Shown: positions 1 to 10,811 of the stretch, in pieces
How the letters are laid out: every line of letters starts with the position of its first letter
Position numbering within the stretch: position 1 is the first letter of the stretch
Assembly (NCBI GenBank): GCA_964017065.1
Contig: OZ024784.1
Coordinates: forward strand, 12,133,152 to 12,197,151
Direction: 5' to 3'
Source: Haliclona indistincta
Taxonomy: Eukaryota; Porifera; Demospongiae; Haplosclerida; Chalinidae
DNA: 64,000 nucleotides
Notes under the pieces: model-generated
What the model was told of the DNA's origin: nothing
Seen by the model: the letters and a program-made list of their open reading frames with translations, nothing else
Database searches by the model: none
Translations under genes and position numbers: made by a program

Positions 1-258
1 ACGTGGCAGCAGTCACTCACCAACATACAAGCAGCACAAGACCAACTCAGAAGGGCATCAACTCAGAAGAATGTACGTTGTGAAGTGTGTCAGCGATCCT
101 TCACCAGAGAGAGCGACAAGGCTAGGCATAAGTGCCTAAAAGAGCGTAGTAAGCCAATCCACGAGCAGGCAGGTGCTGTACAATGTGTGACATGTGACAA
201 ATGGTTCAGAAGCAGAGGTGGTCTGACTGTGCATCGTTGTCGTGCAGGCTCCACATAG
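1..258 (+). CDS. C-terminal fragment of a retroelement polyprotein with two CCHC-like zinc fingers
   Basis: An open frame runs from base 1 to the TAG at 256-258 (85 codons), so the gene begins outside the window. It has two similar finger units: CEVCQRSF followed by HKC, then CVTCDKWF followed by HRC. A pair of such C2HC/C2H2-like fingers at the very end of a protein, after a short helical stretch, is what is seen after the reverse transcriptase in many invertebrate non-LTR retrotransposons. I therefore infer a LINE-type ORF2 tail. No reverse-transcriptase motif lies inside the window, so a host zinc-finger gene is the alternative. Confidence 0.55.
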   Translation, partial: TWQQSLTNIQAAQDQLRRASTQKNVRCEVCQRSFTRESDKARHKCLKERSKPIHEQAGAVQCVTCDKWFRSRGGLTVHRCRAGST

Positions 259-335
259 CAATCTATAGTTCATTCCTCTCATTCGAGGGGACGCGTGACC
301 CATACGGGTAGCGTTTATTCAAGGTCAAGGTCAAG

Positions 336-361
336 GTGTGTGTGTGTGTGTGTGTGTGTGT
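336..361. repeat. (GT)n microsatellite
   Basis: About 13 GT units, directly downstream of the retroelement C-terminus. Confidence 0.9.
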
Positions 362-779
362 ATGATCATCTCTGTGTGCAGTGCTTGCTTGCACCAAGCC
401 GCGTAACAGCCATGGGTTGCAGGAAGCAAGCGTCAATGTTTAGTCCATTGTAGACACTAAAATAGTGAACTAGAAAGAGTCAGCATGAGCTTCAAGCAAC
501 AACCAGAAGCATTGAAAGGTGTGCATAAGGCACTAAAAATGTAACACCAGATCATGAGTGATGCTACAGATAGTGTGATCAATGCCTACAGTACTACAGA
601 GGCGAGGTAGAGTTGCCACTGACCTAGAGGATGTCTCAGCAGTGAACCTCGGGCTATCAGTGAATGACGAGGTGCTGTTTAGCATTTCAAAAGCTGCAAG
701 GACTACAGGTGAATCGCTTGTCAGTAATTGTAAAGCAATTGAACACCTAAAATCGACTACAGGATCAGGCAAAGGTGGG
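362..779. other. no confident gene; interrupted open frame
   Basis: An open frame at 582-782 (+) reads 66 codons but shows no recognisable domain. Its last codons fall at the left edge of the foldback element, so it may be an older sequence cut by that insertion. I see no other feature in this stretch. Confidence 0.4.
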
Positions 780-1184
780 TAGTCTACGACCTGACTAAGA
801 TTTGTATGCATTTAATTTAGGAGAGGATAACTCAACTGTTTTAGGGTAATTTGACAAGATGTGATATATGCCAATTTGTCTATCCACTGCGAAATACCCG
901 AAAAATGACCACGCCCTTTTTATCGGCAGTGTCACTAACAATAATTGGTCTATCTTCTCAACCATTTTAGTAACCTACTTTCTAGCAACTGTTCTAAGGT
1001 AATACGACCCTTAGGAATGTATTGGGATGTGTGCAAAAACCAATATTCATTGCAAAAAAACAAAAACAAAATGGCTACAGCTTTTTCAGACATCTCTATT
1101 TTAAAGAGTTTAATATTTTAAGATTCTGATGGTATGCAAGTGCAACAAAAAAGACACGATTTATTAACTTGAGGAGTCATTTAA

Positions 1185-1650
1185 CCCTTTAATTACTAAA
1201 TTATCCAGCTGAAATTTTAACCTCGTAAATGCTGACCACTTCTCTCGTGAATATCTCGCGTGTCTTTTGAGCTACTGGTCTCAAATTTGCGTCCTTTTAC
1301 GCCAGTGAGTAGCCGCAATTGCCCACACTCAAGTCGGTCAATATGCCCCTCCCACTTCGAAAGTGAAGCCGATAAAGTGCAACGACCTCGTCAAATTTTG
1401 CTCAAAGTTAGTACTTTGGGGCTGGCTGCTGAAAAGTACACACAAATAGCAGTGGTTTTGGTGAGTGCAAAATGTAGCCCAGATCATAGAGAATGTCCAA
1501 AAATGTGTTTCCGAGCACCCTGAAGCCATAAAATGTCCCAATTTTCTTGGCTGCCATTTTGTTTTTCCTAAAATGTTGTGAATTTTGCACTGAAGCCATA
1601 GAAATGCCGAGTATGTATGTCGCCAAAAGGCGACATTAGGGGTTAAAGGG
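1185..1650. mobile_element. piggyBac-like MITE nested in foldback copy 1
   Basis: The 466-bp insert begins CCCTTTAATTACTAA and ends with the inverted form TTAGGGGTTAAAGGG. It is flanked by TTAA at 1181-1184 and 1651-1654. The right arm of the same element and the equivalent site in copy 2 (near 16885) have a single TTAA and no insert, which proves insertion. TTAA target sites and CCC-type tips are characteristic of the piggyBac superfamily. No transposase is encoded. Confidence 0.85.
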
Positions 1651-2379
1651 TTAAATATTAACTTGGCAGTATTTAGTATTACAAAAATGATGTTCACAAA
1701 AATTAAGTTATTCAGTCATAGGGTTTTTGCAGGATTCACCTCCTTTACACTTGCAGTATTTGCAACACTTGATTCCAGCTACCCTGCAGTGACATATCCA
1801 TTCTTGTGGACACATTTACCACATGTACAAGGATCTGGAAGGTATTCAGGCTTGGAGGTAACAATACCAGGAACTATTAAATTTTCTTTGTGAAACCAAT
1901 TTCTAAACCATCTTTAAGTGGGGCTTGTATCCATAGCTATTGTTGATAATATGCCCTTTGAATATGCTTTCTTGCATTGGCTGACGTGCAGGGAATTTTC
2001 TCAAAGTCTAATTTGAGGGAATTGCTAATAACAGCAAGACGCAAGTCATCAAATATGACATTGAATAAACATTTAAAATTTTGTACCTGAGCTAAGCATA
2101 CCTCATGATTTATTATACAATCCACTACTGCCAGTGTATCACAAATAATTATGCACTGAATACTGCGTTAGTGATGAATAATAATTATTATTCAATTTTT
2201 AAGCCACGCCACATAGTAAGGTGTCTCAAGCCAACAAAAGACTTGGAAATTCCCTGCACGTCAGTCAATGCAAGAAAGCATATTCAAAGGCAACAACAGC
2301 TATGGATACAAGCCCACTTAAAGATGGTTTAGAAATTGGTTTCACAAAGAAAATTTAATAGTTCCTGGTATTGTTACCT

Positions 2380-2510
2380 CCAAGCCTGAAGACCTTCCAG
2401 ATCCTTGTACATGTGGTAAATGTGTCCACAAGAATGGATATGTCACTGCAGGGTAGCTGGAATCAAGTGTTGCAAATACTGCAAGTGTAAAGGAGGTGAA
2501 TCCTGCAAAA
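2380..2510 (+). pseudogene. Decayed CXC-like cysteine-rich coding remnant, right arm of copy 1
   Basis: One frame reads PDPCTCGKCVHKNGY. After a single-frame shift the next frame reads CRVAGIKCCKYCKCKGG. The spacing of cysteines resembles tesmin/CXC-type DNA-binding motifs, but this is resemblance only. The same remnant is present in inverted form in the left arm (about 1720-1850). Confidence 0.5.
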
Positions 2511-2994
2511 CCCTATCACTGAATAACTTAATTTTTGTGAAAATCATTTTTGTAATACTAAATACTGCCAAGTTAATATTTAAATGACTCCTCAAGTTAA
2601 TAAATCGTGTCTTTTGTTGATAATACCCTGCACTTATACTGTTTTCAAACCATCAGAATCTTAATTTATTAAACTCTTTAAATAGAGATGTAAATGCATT
2701 TCTGAAAAAGGTGTAGCCATGTTTTTTTGCAGTGAATATTGGTTTTGGCACTCATCCCAATACATTCCTTAGGGTCATATTACCTTAGAACAGTTGCTAG
2801 AAAGTAGGGTACTAAATGGTTAAGAAGATAGAGCAATTAAAAATAAAAAGGCGTGGTCATTTTCGGCTATTTCGCAGCTGATAGACAATTTGGCACATAT
2901 CACATCTTATTCCTTGGAGTCAAATTACCCTAAAACAGTTGAGTTATCCTCTCCTAAATTAAATGCATACAAATCTTAGTCAGGGCTTCTACTA

Positions 2995-3484
2995 GGGTAC
3001 AAAAGTATGCCATTTTCTACCAATACTATACTAGCAGTAAAAACCACCATAGATTTATGAGACTACGTAACCGTGATTGGAAACGATGTTGTGATATCAA
3101 TAGCAACGCATAAATACCTCGTGAAGCACTCCGTGTCTGATTGAAAACGCTAATTTTTGGCCTTTGTGACTCGTTTGCTGGAAAGCTCAAGGCGCTTCAA
3201 GAAATCCAGCCAGCTTTTCAGACTCAATACGCCCTCTTCTCAGTGAAGCTGAATCGCTAGCTAAGAAGATGTCAGAGGTTGATGATAAATATATTATATG
3301 AAGCATTGTATGAGAAGCATTCTTCAACATATACCATTGAGCAACTGCAGCTTGGGCACACATGATGCATATGAGAAAATGTGACTCTTACGACAGTCCA
3401 CCAAACAAGCCGTTCTAAATCCCTAAAGTCAGGCAGTTCTAGCAGCGGAACACAATCACCAGGAAAAAGATTGTTTTGCGCTCA
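2995..3484. other. no confident gene
   Basis: Between the foldback element and the transposon remnants I see no ORF, repeat or structured element that I can support. Part of it may belong to the IS630-type element that follows. Confidence 0.4.
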
Positions 3485-3601
3485 CAGTGCATTGATCAGC
3501 TACAGAAGTGGCATACTCTTCTAGAGAGTGGCGCAATAACACAGGAGCAACATGATGATCTTCAAATGACCATACTTGATGACATAAAACAGTTGAAGTG
3601 A
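3485..3601 (+). pseudogene. C-terminal remnant of a transposon-associated ORF
   Basis: The frame ending at TGA 3599-3601 reads CIDQLQKWHTLLESGAIT and continues as a charged helix (QEQHDDLQMTILDDIK). An upstream serine-rich stretch is open in another frame, suggesting a frameshift. It lies tail-to-tail with the DDE transposase fragment, so the two may be parts of one element. Function is not recognised. Confidence 0.35.
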
Positions 3602-3688
3602 ACTGAATTCTTTGCTATTACTATTAGACACACGTTTTATTATTGTGTACAAAAGTGCACTATGCTACTTAATTGTATCCACTGTCTG

Positions 3689-4018
3689 TTATCCAGCTAT
3701 TGCATATTCTGCTGTAATACTGTTGAAAGCTGCATGAATGAAAGGTATGGGGTCTCCCAGAATATTAAAAATGTCCTCACATTCTCTCAAATAGTACTTC
3801 ACGTAACTAAATGCCTCCTCAATAGGATTGAGGTCTGGGCTGTACGGTGGGAGGAGGAACATGACCAAAATGCCAGATGCTCGAAGTAATTCAACAACTT
3901 TATCAACGTGATGGACAGAAAGATTGTCCATTATTACAATCAATGACGAGTTTTCTCCATCGAATGGTACAACCATGGAAATCCGCTGTATGGCAAGTCT
4001 TGCGTTCAGCCTGGACAA
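3689..4018 (-). pseudogene. DDE_3 transposase fragment (IS630/Tc1-mariner-like)
   Basis: The translation contains VIMDNLSVHH, the DxN motif around the second catalytic Asp. It also contains LPPYSPDLNPIEEAFSYVK, the hallmark that carries the final acidic residue. These two motifs in this order identify the C-terminal half of an IS630/Tc1-type DDE_3 endonuclease. The first catalytic Asp and the N-terminal helix-turn-helix are missing: upstream of 4018 the frame breaks. It is a 5'-truncated, inactive copy. Confidence 0.85.
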
Positions 4019-4089
4019 AACTACTTTTTGGTAATGGTCTCAAATCCTGTTGTGATGCGTTCAACCTTTAAGCCCTATTTTTGACACGC

Positions 4090-5136
4090 ACACACCTGTT
4101 GATAATAAAAATCCAAACCAAAATTTACTGTATTAATATTGGACAGTGGGACAGCTGACTATTGTAGTTGCCTATACAGTACTGTCATGGTCAGGTCTAC
4201 AACTACAAACCGCTCTGGAATCGCACCTGTGAAGTGGTGACCTCTTGAAGTGCCTGCCTACACGGTTGGTGAGTCCTTTGCTTCCTAGCAGGCCCCATGA
4301 GAGCAGACTGCCTTCCCCTGACAAGTTAGAGTGTTCGGTCGTGACTGACATGTTATCAAGAATGACGGTGGCTCTTTCGATTGCCATGTGCATGTCAAAA
4401 AAATTTTGGTTATCATTATTAATTTTTGTTATGTTTAAATTTTTGTATATTTAATTTTTGACACGCAAGGACAAAAAAATCCACATGAGAATAACCGGCC
4501 ATACAAAATACATATTAGCAGGAGCGCATAAGGGAAAGTAGAGTTCAACTCTAATCTCATGTGTGGTAGTATCCAAACATAAACTCTACCAGCCAACAGG
4601 CAGCTTTTATGTTATGAACAGTTTTTACTACATGTACATGTAGCAGCATACATGTACAAAAAAGGCTGTGGTCTTGTTTGCACTGTTGTAGAAAAGGCTG
4701 CACCACAATCCATGTGCAGTCTAAAATGTCTGGAAAGACTGCACATGGAAATCTGTCAAAAATCGACATGGAAATTGTGACAATCAACTTCACAAATAAA
4801 TGTTCTTGTAGCACAAATTTACTTTAACGGATTTTCTGCAATTTAGCTTGCAACACAAAATTATAATAGTGTCGAACCTTCGATACTCGCATAGAAACAC
4901 TGTGTACAAAGTAACGTGACTTCCTGTGAGGTTCCACTGTAACCGTTAATTTGTCACAAACTATTTGACTTGATATCTTTGAAACACCAAAAAGTTTCTA
5001 AATCTGACAGTGGAACAGCTAGCAAGGAGTAAAAGGCTACAAGGAGTAAAAGGCTACCACCAGAAGGCTACAATGTATAGAGCTGAGCAACACTAAGTGT
5101 AGTAGCGTACAGTATACATGTCTTAAGTTTAACTAC
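4090..5136. other. no confident gene; degenerate repeats
   Basis: Two 13-bp direct repeats (TTTTTGACACGCA near 4077 and 4456) and a solitary MITE-like end (GAGGTTCCACTG followed by TA, 4928-4941) are visible. That end matches the tip of the TA-flanked MITE at 16177. Several ORFs of 60-85 codons show no family signal. Confidence 0.45.
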
Positions 5137-5142
5137 ACTCAC

Positions 5143-5319
5143 TTGTCTCGAATTGGGATGACTATGTGGCCAACCAGGTAGTCCATGATTAAACGATGGT
5201 TCATACGGAAAACCACTATCCCTGATGTGATTTAGAAGATAATAACGACCTATCTTTGAAGGTCCTAGTCAGTAGACTTACCGAAAAAATGGGTCTTCCT
5301 CAAAGCTTCTGAACGCCAT
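5143..5319 (-). CDS. 5' exons of a gene with an MLF1-like N-terminus (incomplete)
   Basis: Exon 1 (5282-5319) starts ATG and reads MAFRSFEEDPFF, ending in a GTAAG donor. Exon 2 (5143-5221) follows a CAG acceptor in phase, reads RDSGFPYEPSFNHGLPGW and ends at GTGAGT. The FEEDPFF string close to the start is reminiscent of the SSFEDDPFF start of myeloid leukaemia factor 1, and I base the tentative name on that alone. No convincing third exon was found towards 4100. The gene may be truncated by transposon insertions or continue across a long intron. Confidence 0.5.
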
Positions 5320-5758
5320 TTCTGATTTCTCACTCACGCATCACGTGCACAGTATTTTGGTAACGCCTATAACTTAACTTTGCGTGCGCGCATATGCATA
5401 TGGGATTATGCGCACACGTGTTGTGCAGTGAGGACGACCCTCCTTAGTCGATTCTTAGCCAAGGCCCTGTTTAGGACGACCCTCCTGACTTTACGCAGTT
5501 ATGAGAAGGTTTTTAGGGTTTAGTTATAGCATAACAAAAAATTTAATAATTATAATAATCACATTGTTATCAGTACAGTTATGCACTTATTATGATCATG
5601 ACGTTTTGAGGATGGTTCAGTTGATGGGTGTACGTACGTAATACCACAACCAGCTATGGTATATACAACAAACACACTATTGACTATGTGACATAATTAT
5701 GCTGCACTTAAAAAGACTAATAATTATTTTATGATCTGGTAAAATTCCTCTCTCGCGA

Positions 5759-8711
5759 TCAGAGAATAGAGCAGCGCTGTCCGTGCTGAGGCTCTTCTAT
5801 TTTCTTATGCCCTTGCACAATAGCTTCTAGAGGGCTCTGCCACCATGACTGCAGACCACTGAAACAGTTGGGCTTTGGAGAAGGTACAACAAAGAACTTG
5901 ATAGAGCGTGAAGTGGTTGTAAGTAACTCTTTGTGCTCTCGCCAGGTGAATAGGCAGGCACCAGAGCTGGTGTGGAATGGAGACAGTTTGATAAGATAGA
6001 CCTGAATTTGAAAATATGGAGAAGAGATAGTAATATGTCTCCCACTGTGCTGGTGGTACTGCCTCACCTGGTTTGGTGCAACAAATACGTCAATGAGATA
6101 GCTGTCATGGTCTTGTATTGCACGCTTAACATGAGCATTGAAGAAGCTCAGTATCTTCTTCTGAATTGTGCTCTTGAAGCGGATAATGTTGGGGATGTAA
6201 ACCATATCATCATACTGGGACAATGCAGTCAACCGTTTCTGAAACAGCAGCAAATACACACCAATAATAAAATTGTATATTAATCAGTGTACCATTATTA
6301 TAGTCATGTGTTCTGCATTGTCTAGGGCACATATTACGTGTGTCTTACACAAAGTAGGTTACCTTGTGCACAAACCCTCTAAACTGCATTCCTGGATAAC
6401 GAGGTACTTGATCATTCCAACGACGGACACACAGTACCACCTGATAATCCTCCAAGTGCTCACCAAATGTGTGCATTAGGGTCAGTTCCTACAAAATACA
6501 AAAACATTTCATTTGAATGTAATACTGAAAAACCGCTTGTTCAACAAGAATGCAAGTTCACAAAATCAATGTGATATTAATCAAATCTCAACAAGCAACT
6601 GAAACATGAAACCACATACCGTACATGAGTGCATGATTGCTGTTACCTCTTTCACTCGTGCACTAGTGAGCAGCATTTGAACAGCCTGCTTGCCGCTAGT
6701 GACATGGTATTTCTCTGTTGTAGCCCTCATCAGAGCTCTCAGCACTTTATTCTGAGTGGGCTCCTCTTTCACTTTAACACTAGTATGTTCCTCACTCACT
6801 GGCTTTCCCTACACAGAGTACAGTGAGTGAAACATGATATTTCTCAACTTTTAATAGTTACCTTATCTTTTACAGAACGAGGTTTCTTCTTTTCTTTAAC
6901 ATTCTCCTTCTCGGCAGATTTATTAACAGCTGTCTCCTCGACCTCTTTTTCCTCTATCTTTGCTTCTTCCTTTCCCTCTTCCTGCACCTCAATCTCTGTC
7001 TCCTTTTCTTCCTAATGATTGAAAATAGAAATGCTACAATCCAACCTCAGCACGAGTACAAGCAAAACAAGAGTCACAATCATAACTTGTATTATAGTAC
7101 CTTTGGCTCAGCAGCAGCTACTTCTTTCTTCTTCTCACCGTCATCATCATCAGCAGCAGCAGGAACATCGTCTTGTGCTGGTGGAGAGATCTCTTCTTTC
7201 TTATCTTCCTCCTCCACCTTCTGTTCAACAGTATCCGCTGGCTCTGTCTCCTTGGGTTCAACTGTGAAGAACAAGTGATCACAGGTGGCAGGCAGGAGCA
7301 CACGTATGGCTAACCTTCTGTCTCTATCGTAGCTTCAACTGTAATAGCAGCAGCTGGTTCTTGCTCACTTTTTGCATCCCCTTCTTCTTTCTTTGTCTCT
7401 CCTTCATCTTTACTATCACCAGATTTGTCGGCCTCAGTTTCAGGGTTGTCTTCCTTCACCTCTTCCTTCTTTTCCTCTTCCTCCTTTTTAGGGATCTCTT
7501 CAGCCAGCGCATCCTCATTCTTTGGTGCTAAACAGAGTATATGCAACAATATCAACACAAGGGGTACAATAAACAAACACATGTTTGTGTGGACACAACT
7601 TTGTCATAGTTTTAGTAACTCAACATTAGCTCTCCTACTTCACAATAGATTGGATATGATATAATACCACAAATAACATCTCATGTTAGCTGTGTTTCAA
7701 ACACCTATCATAATACTCTCACTCCCTAAACACCTGTCTCACATACTTCTCTCATGCTAACCTTCGTTCTCTTTTGAACCAGCTGATGTAGCCTGTAGAC
7801 TAGTGGTCTGAGCCCTTGGTCGGTTAAAGGTCTTTTGGATCCTTCTGAAGCTCCTTCTCAGTCGACCCTCTTGAGCTTCTGATGAATTTGAGGAAGATGA
7901 ACGACGGAATGAAGCTGATCGCCAGGAACGCCAAATGAGATAGGCATTAGCAAACTGTTTCTCTATCTCCATCTCATTCACTACACCATCCTGTGAACAA
8001 CAAACAAAGCATTCCATTTGAGCCACAATAGTGCTACACCTCAACACCACCTAGTAACCAACAGAGCTAGACAGTATGTTACTAGGAACTCATAAACAAA
8101 CACAATGCATGCTTGTTTATGTACCTTGATTTCTTGAATATGGTCAGCATCATTACGGTCAAGCACACTATCTTTGCCACTACATGTGTCCAGCTTGATA
8201 AAGGCTCCAGCATCTCCAAACTTTTCCAGTGTAGCATCAATTTCTTCTTCTAGCTTACTGAGAACTTCACGCTGTTCTTCACTCAACTCAGGAGCATCAG
8301 AGAAGGGATGAGCCGCAGCAGCAAGAACCTCCACCTAAACAAAAGCCAGACATATCTCTTGCTCTACTTTTATCTCAAAGATCTTCCCCTTCTAACATAA
8401 ACTCTCCCACTTGCATTCCAATCAGCTAAGCAACGAGCCTTGTCTACTATGAATTACAGACCATTACCTGGTCAATGAGCAAAAGGATCATGAAACAAGC
8501 CAGCAGCGTGTAACTTTGAGAAATGCTCAAAATGGCATCATGTGTGTACTGTACCTGTTTTTTAGTGAGATTTATGAACTCGGTCTCAAATGTATGCTCT
8601 TTCAATGACTGATACCAGCTTTGAACACCAAATCTTGACTTCAGATGATACTGCCTGCATGTGGAGTGAAGACACGAAAGGTCAGAAGTTACAATGAGGA
8701 AAGGTCTAGCA

Positions 8712-8776
<65 letters not shown>

Positions 8777-10171
8777 CTAAACACCTCAACAACACTGATA
8801 TGTGATCTTGATTTTGGTCACACCTAATGTCTAAAAGACTCCATGGAGAACTTTCCCTGCCACTCCAAATGGTTATCAAGAATTCAATCACTACATCCAT
8901 TGATACCACATACAATTGAAGTAGACCACAGTCATGTAGAAAAATGGCCTCTGTTGATCAAAAAATGCACAGTTCTAGTTTATGTTCAATCTGAAATAAT
9001 CTGCTGTACTAGAACAAAGAGCTGGCCACAAACAGTGATACTTCCTCATACTGTTACTGAGGTCCTTAGATTGACTGTAACTTCAATAGCCTAGTATAAG
9101 TCCATACTTCATTATAATGTACATGCACACAAGATGAGAAAACTACAAGTTACACACTACAGCAGTTTTGTTCACACAGAAAGGTAACCTTACTGAAATA
9201 TTTCAGTATTTACAATGATCAACACAGCAAGCAAAGTGTGATATTAGGTAATTAACAAGTGTCAGTGAATATCAGCAATGAGACTGCATGGGGTCATGAA
9301 TATACCAAAACAAACAAGACAAAGCCAGCATGTGGTGCACACAAAGCACTGGAGAGATCAAAGTAGCAGGGTGTGTTGTGTCAACAGTTCCAAGCACAAG
9401 AGACAAAAACACAAACAACAGTTGCGAACATAAAATACACAATTCATTCACAAGACAATGCCATATTGTTTGTACACACCTAGTTGTGCATGTACTTACT
9501 TAAATCGCTCCACATCTTCTTCAGCAATTCCTTTAGCAAGAGCATCTTCTGTACTGATTAGATATGACACAGTAACATCAACAGGAGGAGTGGCTACATC
9601 CTCAGGTTCAGCTGGTTTATCAGCTGCTACAAAGGGTAAAAAGAGTTTGTAACAGTGCACTATTCTACAGCTGTCATAACAGTGAATGCAATCACTTACA
9701 AGGCTCGCCCTCTCCATCTTCGACTTTGGCTTCATCTTTGGGTTCCTCCTCAGCAGCTACAGGTGCTTCTCCGGCATTAGCGGCATCAGTGGAAGCAACA
9801 GTGTCTGCTTGAGCAATGATTTTCTCTCCTTCTTCTCCAGCAGCTTGAGCTTCTTCCTCAGCAGGTGGAGGTTCTCGAGCTTCTTGAGTGGCAGAGGTGT
9901 CATCATCTTTCGTCTCAGTCGACTCTTCCTCGCTACTTTTTTTAACTTCTTCGTTTGCATCATCGATTTGATGTTCTTCTTCTGGTGGTTGCTCTACTGC
10001 ACTGGGAGTAGACTGACGCTCTTCCTCGCTTGCCGAGCCCCTGCTAATGACTTCCATTATCTCGTCCATCAATCCTTTCTTGTCCTCTGTTTCGACTTCC
10101 TTTGACTGTTCCTTGGTATTTTCTTCCACCTGGTTACCAGCAGCCGGTGTTAGCAGCTCCTCCGCACTCAT
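5759..10171 (-). CDS. CDC123/D123-family ATP-grasp-like protein with large acidic insertions
   Basis: Twelve exons join in phase: 9700-10171, 9500-9626, 8555-8654, 8125-8334, 7762-7990, 7315-7527, 7101-7261, 6862-7011, 6647-6808, 6363-6488, 6068-6238, 5759-6001 (2364 nt, 787 aa). CDC123 is the assembly factor for translation initiation factor eIF2. Family landmarks in order are FGVQSWYQSLKEHTF (about 208-222), GAFIKLDTCSGKDS (about 275), VLCVRRWN with GMQFRGFV (about 630-648), ALSQYDDMVY (about 655) and VYLIKLSPF with LFTWREH (about 708-730). Usual members are about 330-360 aa. Here residues 1-200 are acidic and Ala/Glu-rich, and about 250 Glu/Lys-rich residues split the domain. The conserved DFNP signature is replaced by KLSP, so ATP/metal binding may be lost. 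Intron 2 carries an AC microsatellite. Start choice: first ATG of the acidic frame (MSAEELL); an upstream in-frame ATG is possible. Confidence 0.85.
8711..8774. repeat. (AC)n microsatellite in intron 2 of the CDC123-like gene
   Basis: About 30 AC units in a row. The Cys/Val and Thr/His ORFs that overlap it are artefacts of the repeat. Confidence 0.95.
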
Positions 10172-10811
10172 GCCTGGCTCGCGGTTAGCTGGTAAGCACG
10201 ACAAAAATGGGGCGAACCTGTTATTCAAGACCTTTGAAGTTGAACCATAGATTGAACTGTGTGGTTTCATTAGACAGTGTCATGAATACAATTATCCGCC
10301 AATACGTTATAGCAACGCCCCCGATCACAAAATCATTGCAAGATTATTTTTTTACTCTTGACAAACTGGTTGAACACAGACATACCTGTTCTGGTACTGC
10401 AATTTTGCCCTCAAGTATTGAGGGTGATAATAATTATTATGCTAACAATACCAAAAATACTTCATTACAAAACTAATAATTCTAATTTCTTCAATTGAGT
10501 GTTGGTAAACTTTTTCAGAGACAGCAAGTGATCTGACTATCGCATGAGCAATCAGCGTGACGTCACTGGAATGAGTCTACAACACCAGAGAAAAAGAACA
10601 GCTCATTCAATAGGCTTAGGCAGTCCCAAGTATATGGGTAGGAAAATGTATAGAACACATTTATGTTCATGCACTTGTACAATGCAGGATTGTATACTGT
10701 AAGGTGTGTATGGTCTTGGGTGCAGATGTATTATAGTAGTTACTGATCCTGCAAGTTAAAAATTAATTATTATAAAGTGTAGTGAGAAGTAAAAGCACAC
10801 TGATAACTATA
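10172..10811. promoter_or_regulatory. intergenic stretch upstream of the CDC123-like gene
   Basis: About 640 bp separate the CARD gene's stop codon from the next start codon on the same strand, so the CDC123-like promoter and the CARD-gene 3' end should lie here. No TATA box or other defined site is convincing. A possible alternative 3' exon of the CARD gene (acceptor near 10758) could not be confirmed. Confidence 0.35.

Larger units (their letters stand above)
780..2994 (-). mobile_element. Foldback (long-inverted-repeat) element, copy 1
   Basis: The left end (GACTAAGATTTGTATGC at 793) is the reverse complement of the right end (2965-2981). The inverted match continues inward for roughly 0.8 kb on each side, leaving a central unpaired segment of about 200-250 bp. 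Counting weaker outer matches, the tips start with TAGT (780 and 2994) and are flanked by GGG on both sides, a possible 3-bp target duplication. Each arm carries a decayed cysteine-rich coding remnant (CTCGKC, then RVAGIKCCKYCKC in a shifted frame). Copy 2 at 15995-18278 is the same element in opposite orientation, shown by its reversed centre. The left arm is split by a nested MITE. The superfamily is not clear. Confidence 0.8.

Noticed and set aside
4557..4814. 85-codon minus ORF considered as transposase
   Set aside because: No DDE or helix-turn-helix motif could be placed; random open frame in AT-rich DNA is more likely.
8447..8915. Long Cys/Val and Thr/His open frames
   Set aside because: They are translations of the AC/GT microsatellite.
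9757..10105. Hydrophobic and basic open frames over exon 1 of the CDC123-like gene
   Set aside because: Antisense and alternate-frame shadows of a Glu-rich exon.
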